The translations under genes were made by a program, and so were the position numbers. The notes below the pieces were generated by a model, which searched no databases, was not told where the DNA came from, and saw only the letters and a list, made by a program, of their open reading frames with translations. From contig JBBRWV010000153.1 in assembly GCA_038248985.1 (NCBI GenBank), positions 1 through 6,970 of the forward strand: a stretch of DNA of 6,970 nucleotides, in the 5' to 3' direction. The DNA is from JBBRWV01 sp038248985 (GTDB lineage: Bacteria > Planctomycetota > Phycisphaerae > WQYP01). Shown here piece by piece: positions 1 through 5,217 of this stretch (position 1 is the first letter of the stretch; every line of letters begins with the position of its first letter).

Positions 1-1
1 C

Positions 2-361
2 AGTCCGGGCCTGCGATTGCTGGAAATCATGCAAAAAACGGCCAAAAACGGGGTCGGCGGACGAGTTTTGTTGTACGGTGCCGGTCGCCACACCACGCGG
101 CTTTTGTCGGAAAAACACGTTTGGGAGCGTTTAGGGCACGCTATTATAGGTTTTATCGACGACGCGCCGCGCTGGGCGGAGGGCAACGGCGTGCATCTGG
201 GGCTGCCTGTGGTGCCGAGTAAACTCGTAGAAGTGCGTTTTCAGGCTGAAAACGCGGTTATTGTGCTCAGCACGGACACTTTTGAGGAGCCGTTTTGGGA
301 AAAAACCGCCCCTCTGCGGGCGGCGGGGTGGCGGGTTGTCCGTCTTTATGGAAATACGTAA
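2..361 (+). CDS. PglD-like nucleotide-binding domain protein, 3' end only
   Basis: This is the C-terminal part of a longer protein: the frame is open to the left edge, and the first possible start (TTG at 17) has no ribosome binding site, so the true start is probably outside the window. A Rossmann-like segment is visible: a beta strand into the glycine motif LYGAGRHT, then IIGFIDDAP, then GLPVVPS and a strand AVIVLSTD. This pattern is typical of the N-terminal domain of PglD-type sugar acetyltransferases and of the C-terminal add-on domain of some sugar C-methyltransferases and glycosylation enzymes, where it is thought to bind a nucleotide or nucleotide sugar. The protein ends right after this domain, so here it is a C-terminal module. 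The convergent glycosyltransferase next door supports a polysaccharide or sugar-modification setting. The catalytic part, and so the reaction, cannot be seen. Domain type is fairly sure; function is not. Confidence 0.75.
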   Translation, partial: SPGLRLLEIMQKTAKNGVGGRVLLYGAGRHTTRLLSEKHVWERLGHAIIGFIDDAPRWAEGNGVHLGLPVVPSKLVEVRFQAENAVIVLSTDTFEEPFWEKTAPLRAAGWRVVRLYGNT

Positions 362-1486
362 CTAGTTTAATTCCAAGTGTTTACGCCATAATCCGGTGGG
401 GGTTCGTTCCTGCCAGTGGGCATCATCAACGAGGTCCAAGCCGCGGAGGAAGCCCAGGCGGAAGGCCAGACGTTTGAGGGGGATGTGCATTTGGTAAATA
501 GTGGTGAGCGTTAAACCTCTGTCAGTTAATGAGTTAAGAGTGCTTGCAGGACGGGCGGACCACTCTTGCAGGCGGGCGTAGATCCAGCGGTGCATCGGTA
601 AGTCCATGGTAATCCAGTGCTTATAGTCGCCGGCCAATGCGGCGCAGGTATGGTTGCCGTGGACGGAGGTAAACACTTGGGGCTGCAAATGTTGCAGCAC
701 GGGGGACATGAGGCCGAGCAATTCTTCGCGATTGAGATATTGATCCAAAGTGGTGGGGTGGCGATGCGTGACGCGGGCCAGGGGTTGATACATAATTCCT
801 TTTCTGACAGGCCCTAACAACGCGTGGCCGAAGGCCAAATCCTCATAATAAACGGGCCGAATCTGGGCGGTGAAGCCGCCGGCGCGGAGGTAATCGGCGC
901 GACGGACGGAGAGATTCAGGCTCCAGGCATGACGAAAATCGTATAACTCATTGGCTTTCAGTTGGTTATAGAAAAAAATCAGCGGTGTTTCCGCCAAAAG
1001 CAGATCAAACACATTAGGCCCTAAAACCGTGGGTGATAAGGGGGTGACGGGGGGGGAAAGGGGGAGATTAAGGGGGGGTGTTGGGGGGGGTAAAGAGGGT
1101 ATGCAGGGGGTGGTAAGGGTCTCCCATGGGGCGGCGCCGAGGACGAGGTTTCCCGTTGGCTGACTCATCAAGGTTGCTACATGTATGGCGACCATGTCCG
1201 GGTCGGGTCGGGCGTCGGCGTTTCCGAGGATGAGAATTTCGGCATCGGTCTGGGCGACGAGCGCGTTGCGCACGGCTGCAGCGCCCATGCGAGGGAACTG
1301 TGAGGTCGTGAGGCGGAGGGGGGGGGAGATGTGGGGAGGGTGGGGAGTGGGGCAGCCGTCGGCGCCGATGAGGACTTCGAGGGTGATATCCGGGGGGAGT
1401 ATTTGCTGGGCGTATCCTTCGAGCGTCCATTGCAGGAGCGCGGGGTCTCCGCGGAAGGGGATGATGACGGCGACACGGGTGGGCAT
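362..1486 (-). CDS. Family 2 glycosyltransferase (GT-A fold)
   Basis: Predicted to transfer a sugar from a nucleotide sugar to a surface glycan at the cytoplasmic face; donor and acceptor are unknown. The 374-residue protein opens with the GT2 strand VAVIIPFRGDP (residues 5-15), then VLIGADG (38-44), GAAAVRNAL (68-76), and the metal/donor region LILGNADARPDPD (85-97). The acceptor-side NLSVRRADYLRAGGF lies at 191-205, and YYEDLAFG (213-220) carries the usual acidic ED catalytic pair. Residues from about 245 on form a family-specific C-terminal extension without a clear membrane segment. Two proline-rich loops (about 46-57 and 127-152) interrupt the core and are encoded by long C runs. The ATG start has a good GGAGG nine bases upstream. 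Its stop directly abuts the stop of the convergent gene at the left. GT2 assignment is firm; specificity is open. Confidence 0.88.
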   Translation of the reverse strand: MPTRVAVIIPFRGDPALLQWTLEGYAQQILPPDITLEVLIGADGCPTPHPPHISPPLRLTTSQFPRMGAAAVRNALVAQTDAEILILGNADARPDPDMVAIHVATLMSQPTGNLVLGAAPWETLTTPCIPSLPPPTPPLNLPLSPPVTPLSPTVLGPNVFDLLLAETPLIFFYNQLKANELYDFRHAWSLNLSVRRADYLRAGGFTAQIRPVYYEDLAFGHALLGPVRKGIMYQPLARVTHRHPTTLDQYLNREELLGLMSPVLQHLQPQVFTSVHGNHTCAALAGDYKHWITMDLPMHRWIYARLQEWSARPASTLNSLTDRGLTLTTIYQMHIPLKRLAFRLGFLRGLDLVDDAHWQERTPTGLWRKHLELN

Positions 1487-1495
1487 GGGGAAGAA

Positions 1496-1500
1496 CCTCC
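1496..1500 (-). promoter_or_regulatory. Ribosome binding site of the glycosyltransferase
   Basis: GGAGG on the minus strand, nine bases before the ATG at 1486. It fixes the start, which also sits immediately before the conserved VAVIIPF strand of the GT2 domain. Confidence 0.75.
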
Positions 1501-1530
1501 AGAGGGGATTATCGTCTGGAGGGTGAGGTT

Positions 1531-1554
1531 GTTAATTGGTTAATTTGTTAATTG
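1531..1554. repeat. Three tandem copies of an 8-bp AT-rich unit, GTTAATT(G/T)
   Basis: Copies lie at 1531-1538, 1539-1546 and 1547-1554; the outer two are identical and the middle one differs only in its last base. It is a strikingly AT-rich island in GC-rich DNA, 45 bp upstream of the glycosyltransferase start, so it falls in the likely promoter or leader of that gene. It could be a clustered binding site or a slippage-prone tract affecting expression. The function is inference. Confidence 0.6.
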
Positions 1555-1588
1555 GTCCTTCGGGGATTCTGTCCCAGCCATCGTTGAA

Positions 1589-1609
1589 GATTCAGGCGGG
1601 TGCTGAATC
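1589..1609. repeat. Perfect 7-bp inverted repeat (hairpin or operator-like)
   Basis: GATTCAG at 1589-1595 and its exact complement CTGAATC at 1603-1609 flank a 7-base loop. Neither strand has a T run after it, so it does not look like an intrinsic terminator. Its position in the divergent region about 100 bp upstream of the glycosyltransferase would suit a dimeric regulator site, but no regulator is identified. Confidence 0.45.
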
Positions 1610-1634
1610 AACAAAAACCTACGCGGCGGCACCG

Positions 1635-1680
1635 ACGCGGGCAAGGGTGACTGGGGCATGGCCCGCGTTCCTTCTTTTTT
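1635..1680 (+). terminator. Candidate intrinsic terminator, plus strand, without an assigned gene
   Basis: ACGCGGGC (1635-1642) and its exact complement GCCCGCGT (1661-1668) form an 8-bp GC-rich stem with an 18-base loop, followed at once by a T-rich tract ending in six T (1675-1680). The shape is that of a Rho-independent terminator read on the plus strand. The loop is long and the first T bases are interrupted by C, which lowers confidence. No plus-strand gene lies directly upstream, since the glycosyltransferase is on the minus strand. It may end a small RNA or an antisense transcript, or be chance. Confidence 0.35.
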
Positions 1681-1717
1681 CAACGAGTGGAGCGGTAGAA
1701 CAGATATGGTGTTTTTT

Positions 1718-1750
1718 CTTCCGCCACGTTGCGGCGTCGCTAAACGGGGA
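1718..1750. repeat. REP-like imperfect palindrome, copy 1
   Basis: It matches copy 2 (1782-1814) at 27 of 33 positions with a 64-bp offset. The core pairs CGCC with GGCG around GTT but carries a mismatch at 1726/1732 and another at its outer base, so the stem is weaker than in copy 2. It ends in TAAACGGG, shared by both copies. It looks like a degenerate member of a dispersed palindromic repeat family. Confidence 0.5.
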
Positions 1751-1781
1751 GGAGAGATGAGTGGTGCGGGATTGATAGGGA

Positions 1782-1814
1782 CTTACGCCGCGGTGCGGCG
1801 TTGTTAAACGGGAA
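1782..1814. repeat. REP-like palindrome, copy 2 (perfect stem)
   Basis: ACGCCGC (1785-1791) and GCGGCGT (1795-1801) form a perfect 7-bp stem with a 3-base loop, followed by TAAACGGG. This is the better preserved of the two 33-bp copies. Short GC-rich palindromes repeated in intergenic space are typical of REP elements. No transposase of the REP-associated type is present in the window. Confidence 0.5.
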
Positions 1815-1828
1815 TTGGTATTTTTTGA

Positions 1829-1856
1829 TTGCATAAGATCGTGGCGTTGGTATATT
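1829..1856 (+). promoter_or_regulatory. Candidate sigma-70-type promoter of the PEP-CTERM gene
   Basis: TTGCAT at 1829-1834 and TATATT at 1851-1856 are separated by 16 bases, in an AT-rich stretch within GC-rich DNA. Transcription would start near 1863 and give a leader of about 130 bases that includes the 1906-1942 hairpin. An overlapping TTGATT at 1825 would need a 20-base spacer and is less likely. Called by eye only. Confidence 0.35.
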
Positions 1857-1905
1857 TCTGCGATTCCCTGACAGAGCGAGAGAGTGCGTTAGGCTCGGCC
1901 CCCCG

Positions 1906-1942
1906 ATGCCCGGGAATGTTTGCGCGTAGCGCAGACGGGCAT
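1906..1942 (+). other. Structured RNA leader hairpin upstream of the PEP-CTERM gene
   Basis: An outer 7-bp stem (ATGCCCG 1906-1912 with CGGGCAT 1936-1942) encloses an 8/2-base internal loop and a second perfect 5-bp stem (TGCGC 1921-1925 with GCGCA 1929-1933) closed by GTA. The structure ends 52 bases before the ATG. I do not recognise it as a known riboswitch class. It could be a regulatory leader, an RNA-stability element or an unrelated palindrome. Confidence 0.4.
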
Positions 1943-1982
1943 GGTGCGGGCTTTGGGCTGACGTGTTGGTGTAGGCAAATGC

Positions 1983-1988
1983 AAAGGA
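1983..1988 (+). promoter_or_regulatory. Ribosome binding site of the PEP-CTERM gene
   Basis: AAAGGA ends six bases before the ATG at 1995. The in-frame TTG at 1989 follows it with no spacer and so cannot use it. This decides the start in favour of 1995. Confidence 0.65.
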
Positions 1989-1994
1989 TTGCGC

Positions 1995-3449
1995 ATGCGG
2001 TATCGTGTTTTTTCGGTGGCGGTGGTGGCGGGTGTGATGGTGGCTTCGGTGGCGGCGGTTCGGGCGGCGGAGATTACAATTGAGCGGGTGGCGCTGACAG
2101 GGGATCAGTGGGATGTGCCGCTGTATGGGGTGGAGGCGGTGGGCAAGGCGGTTTTGGATAACCAGGGGAACGTGTATTTTTCGGCGACGGTGGGCGGGGA
2201 TAATGCGGTGCTGGCGCGGGCGAGCGATGGGGGACAGCAAACGGTGGTGGCACCGACGGGGTCGACCTTTTTTGATCCTTCGGCGGCGAGCGCGGGGCGG
2301 GTGGTGGTGGTGGATGGGTTGAACACGAAGATTGCGGTGTGGACGATTGGGGGCGGGGCGGCGTTGAATGTGGCGACGGTGAGGGATAATGCGCCGACGT
2401 TTGGTCCGACGGAGCAGTACACGGTGCTGACGGCGTCGCCGGCGATGAATTCGAGTGGGAAGGTGGCGTATGCGGGGAATTACGCGGTGGGGACGGATGT
2501 GCCGGCGTTTTGGAGCGGGACGGCGGGGGCGACGGGGATGGTGGTGGATGGGGCGAGTGCGAGTTGGACGGGTTTGGGGGCGGTGGTGACTTTGCAAAAC
2601 GAGCGCGTGATTGCGGGTGGGACGACGGCGGTTTTGGGCACGAATTTTGTGCAGGATGGGATTTGGAAAAATGGGACGCTGATAGTGGAGTCCGCGGATT
2701 TGGCGGGGGCGGGGATACCGACGGAGCGGATTACGGGGTTGGGGATTAATGCGGCGGAAAAGATAGCGTTTCGGGCGACGACGGAGCCGATCTCGGAGAA
2801 TCAGCGGATTTACACGGTGGATTCAGTGGGGCATTTGTCGTTGGTCGCGAATGCGGGGGATTTGTACAGCGGGGTGGGGACGTTCAAGACGTTTGAGGAT
2901 CCGCTGATCAACGCGGCGGGGAGCGTGGTGTTTGGCGGGAATCGGGAGGGGGACTTGGCGGGGATCGCGATTTATGGGATTGACGGGTTGAAGATCATTG
3001 CGAGCGAGGGGGCGGCGGTGGGGCTGAGTGGGATGCACTTTTTGGATGATAAAGGGGAAGGTACGCCGTTCTCGCAGATCAGCATTAATGCGGCGGGGCA
3101 GGTGGTGTTTAAGGGGCTATTGGATGATCCGATATACACGGCGGGGATTTTTTTGTGGGATCCTTCGCTGGTGGGACAGGAGCTTTCGCTGATTGCGCGG
3201 GTGGGCGATACGCTGGCGGCGGCGGGGGGGCTGGAGATTGCGGATTTGCGTTTGGATGGAATTTCAGGCGGGGAGGATGGAGTAGGCGCGAGTTTGAATG
3301 ATGCGGGGCAGATACTTTTTCATGCGGATTTTGCGACGGGAGTGTCGGGGGCGTTTTTGGTTTCGCCGGTGGGCGCGGCGATACCGGAGGCGGGGACGCT
3401 GGCGCTTTTGGGGTTGGGCGGATTGGCGTTGGGGAGAAGGCGTCGGTGA
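1995..3449 (+). CDS. Exported NxxGxxxF tandem-repeat protein with PEP-CTERM-type sorting tail
   Basis: A 484-residue secreted protein. Residues 1-24 form a signal peptide: basic MRYR, a hydrophobic stretch rich in V and A, and a likely cut after VRA. The body contains about six units of the NxxGxxxF type, numbered from the ATG at 1995: DNQGNVYF (55-62), NSSGKVAY (152-159), NAAEKIAF (252-259), NAAGSVVF (306-313), NAAGQVVF (365-372) and NDAGQILF (435-442). Between them are recurrent 'A..GD' segments such as ARVGDTLA, so the unit is longer than the motif. This matches the 'choice-of-anchor' NxxGxxxF family, in which the C-terminal anchor varies. Here the tail is IPEA, then GTLALLGLGGLALG and RRRR, a PEP-CTERM signal with PEA instead of PEP. 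In the PEP-CTERM family an exosortase processes such tails during export. No enzymatic motif is visible; an extracellular or surface structural role is inferred. Confidence 0.88.
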   Translation: MRYRVFSVAVVAGVMVASVAAVRAAEITIERVALTGDQWDVPLYGVEAVGKAVLDNQGNVYFSATVGGDNAVLARASDGGQQTVVAPTGSTFFDPSAASAGRVVVVDGLNTKIAVWTIGGGAALNVATVRDNAPTFGPTEQYTVLTASPAMNSSGKVAYAGNYAVGTDVPAFWSGTAGATGMVVDGASASWTGLGAVVTLQNERVIAGGTTAVLGTNFVQDGIWKNGTLIVESADLAGAGIPTERITGLGINAAEKIAFRATTEPISENQRIYTVDSVGHLSLVANAGDLYSGVGTFKTFEDPLINAAGSVVFGGNREGDLAGIAIYGIDGLKIIASEGAAVGLSGMHFLDDKGEGTPFSQISINAAGQVVFKGLLDDPIYTAGIFLWDPSLVGQELSLIARVGDTLAAAGGLEIADLRLDGISGGEDGVGASLNDAGQILFHADFATGVSGAFLVSPVGAAIPEAGTLALLGLGGLALGRRRR

Positions 3450-3516
3450 GGGGCGGGGGTTGGGGGCGGAGGTTGGTGCGCGAATGGAACTGGGGGGACA
3501 GAGATGGGGCAGGGGG

Positions 3517-4038
3517 TTAGCGCAGGGTTTCCCAGACGAGATGGCTGAGCTCGGGGATGATGAGTTGGGTCATGGCGAGTTCGACGGCGTGGGGGGAGCC
3601 GGGGATGGAGAAGACGACGAGGTGGCGGTCGGGGGAGGCGACGATGATGCCGGCGGTGGCGCGGGAGAGGATGGCGCCGCTGCCGATGGATTGGTGGGAG
3701 AGCATGCGGAAGATTTCGCCGAAGCCGGGGAGGGTTTTGTGGAGAGCGGAGGAGACGGCGTCGAAGGTGTTGTCGCGGCGGGCGATGCCGGTGCCGCCGT
3801 TGAGGAGGATGGCGTGGAGGCCGGGCTGGGCGGTGAGTTGGGAGAGGAGGGAGCGGATGGCGGCGGGGTCATCGGGGCTGATGGCGTAGAAGGCGACGGA
3901 GTGGCCGGCGGCTTCGAGGAGTTGGCGGATGAGTTTACCGCTGAGGTCATTGTCGGGTGTGCGGGTGTCGGAGCAGGTGATGATGGCGCAGGCGACGGGG
4001 CGGTGTCCGGCGAGATTTTTATGTTCATCGTAACCCAT
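3517..4038 (-). CDS. moaB: MoaB/MogA-family molybdopterin adenylyltransferase
   Basis: Expected to adenylate molybdopterin using Mg-ATP in the cytoplasm, the step before molybdenum insertion in molybdenum cofactor synthesis. At 173 residues it has the usual length of the single-domain family. Visible family motifs are ACAIITCSDTRTPDNDLSG near the N-terminus (strand plus TxSDTRT loop), LNGGTGIARRDNTFDAV in the middle (the GGTG..xRDxT nucleotide/MPT-binding loop), the FRMLSHQSIGSGAILSRA segment, and the late SIPGSPHAVELA motif. I chose the ATG at 4038 because MGYDEHK..AGHRPV matches the typical N-terminus of the family. The frame extends to an ATG at 4128, but those extra 30 residues are low-complexity and unconserved in appearance. 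Neither start has a clear ribosome site. No other cofactor gene is nearby, and moaB versus mogA cannot be settled by eye. Confidence 0.88.
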   Translation of the reverse strand: MGYDEHKNLAGHRPVACAIITCSDTRTPDNDLSGKLIRQLLEAAGHSVAFYAISPDDPAAIRSLLSQLTAQPGLHAILLNGGTGIARRDNTFDAVSSALHKTLPGFGEIFRMLSHQSIGSGAILSRATAGIIVASPDRHLVVFSIPGSPHAVELAMTQLIIPELSHLVWETLR

Positions 4039-4181
4039 GGGGGGAGTTTGCCGGGTGGGGGAGGAAGTTTCAAGTTTTTTTGCGGGGGAGATTTTTCGGC
4101 GCTGGACACGGGGCGAGGGACGGGGCATTCTGGGGGAGAATTGGGAGGTAGAAAACGGGATATTTTTTCAGGAGGTGCGTG
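4039..4181. other. Divergent intergenic spacer, moaB / DinB-fold gene
   Basis: A 143-bp spacer that must hold the promoters of both genes. I see AT-rich patches at about 4074-4081, 4091-4097 and 4161-4169, but no -35/-10 pair with convincing spacing on either strand. Confidence 0.4.
4170..4176 (+). promoter_or_regulatory. Strong ribosome binding site of the DinB-fold gene
   Basis: AGGAGGT is a perfect anti-16S match, with six bases from the GGAGG to the ATG at 4182. The overlapping in-frame GTG at 4179 is only three bases away, so 4182 is the preferred start. Confidence 0.75.
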
Positions 4182-4652
4182 ATGGATCGTTTGCTGATTG
4201 AGACGTATGGGCGGGGCGGGGCGGTGTTGCTGCAGGCGTTGGAGGGGTTGACAGCGGCGGATTTTCGCGCGACTCCGGTGGCGGGGACGTGGACGATCGG
4301 GCAGATCGTGCTACATTTGCTGGACAGTGATTTGATTGCGTCGGAGCGGATGAAGCGGGTGATTGCGGAGGATAATCCGACGCTGATCGGATTCAACGAG
4401 ACGCGATTTGCGCAGAATTTGTATTACAACGAGCTGGATCCTTTTTTGGCGGCGGAGGTATTGGACAAGAATCGGCGGATCACGGTGGAGATTTTGCGGC
4501 GGCTGCCGGAGAGTGCGTTTGGGCGGGTGGGGACGCACAACGAGGCGGGGGTGATTACGCTGGAGTATTTGGTGAAGAATTACACGGGGCACGTGGAGCA
4601 TCATTTGAAATTTGTGCGTGAGAAGCGGGCGTTGTTGGGCAAGGCGTTGTGA
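4182..4652 (+). CDS. DinB-fold (YfiT/DinB superfamily) putative metal-dependent protein
   Basis: A 156-residue protein of the DinB/YfiT four-helix-bundle superfamily, the usual length for this family. The signature is WTIGQIVLHLLDSD (about 37-50), giving the first metal-ligand histidine H45, and TGHVEHHLKF (135-144), giving the paired histidines H137 and H140 or H141. Together these form the three-histidine metal site typical of the family. Known relatives include thiol-dependent S-transferases and hydrolases (for example bacillithiol- or mycothiol-using enzymes), but most members have no proven substrate, so no reaction is assigned. A Nudix hydrolase follows 46 bp downstream on the same strand, and the pair probably form a transcription unit. 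Despite the family name, there is no visible LexA-type operator upstream to support a DNA-damage role. Confidence 0.85.
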   Translation: MDRLLIETYGRGGAVLLQALEGLTAADFRATPVAGTWTIGQIVLHLLDSDLIASERMKRVIAEDNPTLIGFNETRFAQNLYYNELDPFLAAEVLDKNRRITVEILRRLPESAFGRVGTHNEAGVITLEYLVKNYTGHVEHHLKFVREKRALLGKAL

Positions 4653-4698
4653 GGGGTGATTTTTTGGCGGCAGGTTGTGAGAGGATATCGGGAGTGCG

Positions 4699-5217
4699 AT
4701 GAAGAAGTCGGGAAAGAAAGTTGGGAAGGTTCGGCAGGAGGAATCGGCCGGGTTTATTTTGTTTCGCGAGGTGGCGGGGCAGCGGTGGTATTTGCTTTTG
4801 AATTACGGGAAGCACTGGGATTACGCCAAGGGGCATCTGGAGAAGGGGGAGACGGCGTGGCAGGCGGCAGTGCGGGAGTTGCGGGAGGAGACGGGGATTC
4901 GGCAGGTGGATCGGGTGACGCGGTTTCAGCGGGAGATGTTTTACGAATTTTATTCGAAGAGCAAGGGGGCGATCCGGAAGGTGGTCACGTATTTTATTGG
5001 GTGTACGCAGACGGAGGCGGTGAAGGTATCGGAGGAGCATGAGGGGTACGAGTGGCTGCCATTTGAGCGGGCGATGGAGCGGTTGACGTTTGAGAATGCG
5101 CGGGAGATGCTGGCGGCGGCGCACGGGGCGTTGGAGAGCAAGGGTGGGCGGTTGCAGCGGGCGGTGGGGCCGGAGCAGCGCGGGGAGCCGCCGAGGGACG
5201 CGGATGAACGCGGATGA
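4699..5217 (+). CDS. Nudix hydrolase, asymmetrical bis(5'-nucleosyl)-tetraphosphatase type
   Basis: A 172-residue cytoplasmic Nudix protein, likely splitting diadenosine tetraphosphate (Ap4A) or a related dinucleoside polyphosphate. The Nudix box is complete at residues 45-67: G45, E51, R59-E60-L61, E63-E64, G66-I67, matching GX5EX7REUXEEXGU exactly. The flanking pattern supports the Ap4A subfamily: SAGFILFRE, then WDYAKGHLEKGE, then VVTYFIG, and finally SEEHEGYEWLPFERAMERLTF and NAREML, all typical of bacterial relatives of human NUDT2. The last 25 or so residues (from about 147) are arginine- and glycine-rich and unlike the family. They are encoded partly by a 10-bp tandem repeat that supplies the stop codon, so the tail looks added. 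A GGGAG lies four bases before the ATG, a short spacing. The gene follows the DinB-fold gene by 46 bp. Confidence 0.87.
   Translation: MKKSGKKVGKVRQEESAGFILFREVAGQRWYLLLNYGKHWDYAKGHLEKGETAWQAAVRELREETGIRQVDRVTRFQREMFYEFYSKSKGAIRKVVTYFIGCTQTEAVKVSEEHEGYEWLPFERAMERLTFENAREMLAAAHGALESKGGRLQRAVGPEQRGEPPRDADERG
5198..5217. repeat. Two tandem copies of ACGCGGATGA at the end of the Nudix gene
   Basis: Perfect 10-bp copies at 5198-5207 and 5208-5217. The TGA of the second copy is the stop codon of the Nudix gene. Read on the other strand the segment gives FIRVHPRPSAA, a spurious peptide I recall from many unrelated genome annotations, where it marks a dispersed intergenic repeat. That it belongs to such a family here is inference. 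Confidence 0.6.

Larger units (their letters stand above)
1487..1994. other. Gene-free divergent intergenic region
   Basis: About 500 bp between the minus-strand glycosyltransferase and the plus-strand PEP-CTERM gene. The short reading frames here show no ribosome site, no recognisable protein pattern and low-complexity translations, so I call no gene. The region holds a triple 8-bp tandem repeat, two inverted repeats (one followed by a T tract), two copies of a 33-bp palindromic element, a candidate promoter and a hairpin in the presumed leader, each listed separately. It must also contain the glycosyltransferase promoter, for which I see no convincing -35/-10 pair on the minus strand. Confidence 0.7.

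Noticed and set aside
1030..1350. Frameshift or broken gene in the glycosyltransferase around the G runs
   Set aside because: The frame is continuous and conserved GT2 motifs lie in frame on both sides of each tract.
1718..1814. CRISPR array
   Set aside because: Only two imperfect copies that are palindromic, with one 31-bp spacer and no cas gene; a REP-like pair fits better.
1619..1834. Minus-strand 71-codon frame in the intergenic region
   Set aside because: No ribosome site or recognisable domain, and it runs across both REP-like palindromes.
1942..1957. Sigma-54-like site (TGGTGCGGGCTTTGGG), considered because some PEP-CTERM genes are RpoN-controlled
   Set aside because: The -12 element has GG instead of GC and the -24 element is imperfect; too weak to call.
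1989..1994. TTG at 1989 as start of the PEP-CTERM gene
   Set aside because: No spacer after AAAGGA; the ATG at 1995 has correct spacing and still begins a normal signal peptide.
1740..2597. Minus-strand frame of 285 codons rich in R, H and P
   Set aside because: Shadow of the PEP-CTERM gene: composition-driven translation with no family pattern.
4039..4128. ATG at 4128 as start of moaB
   Set aside because: The extra 30 residues look non-coding and the family N-terminus fits the ATG at 4038.
3298..4182. Long plus-strand open frame (294 codons) antisense to moaB
   Set aside because: Its translation is almost only G, E, D and A, a by-product of the G-rich strand opposite NNC codons; the minus-strand frame encodes a clear MoaB.
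4555..5124. Minus-strand frame of 189 codons opposite the Nudix gene
   Set aside because: Composition-driven translation rich in R, L and P; the sense strand has a perfect Nudix box.
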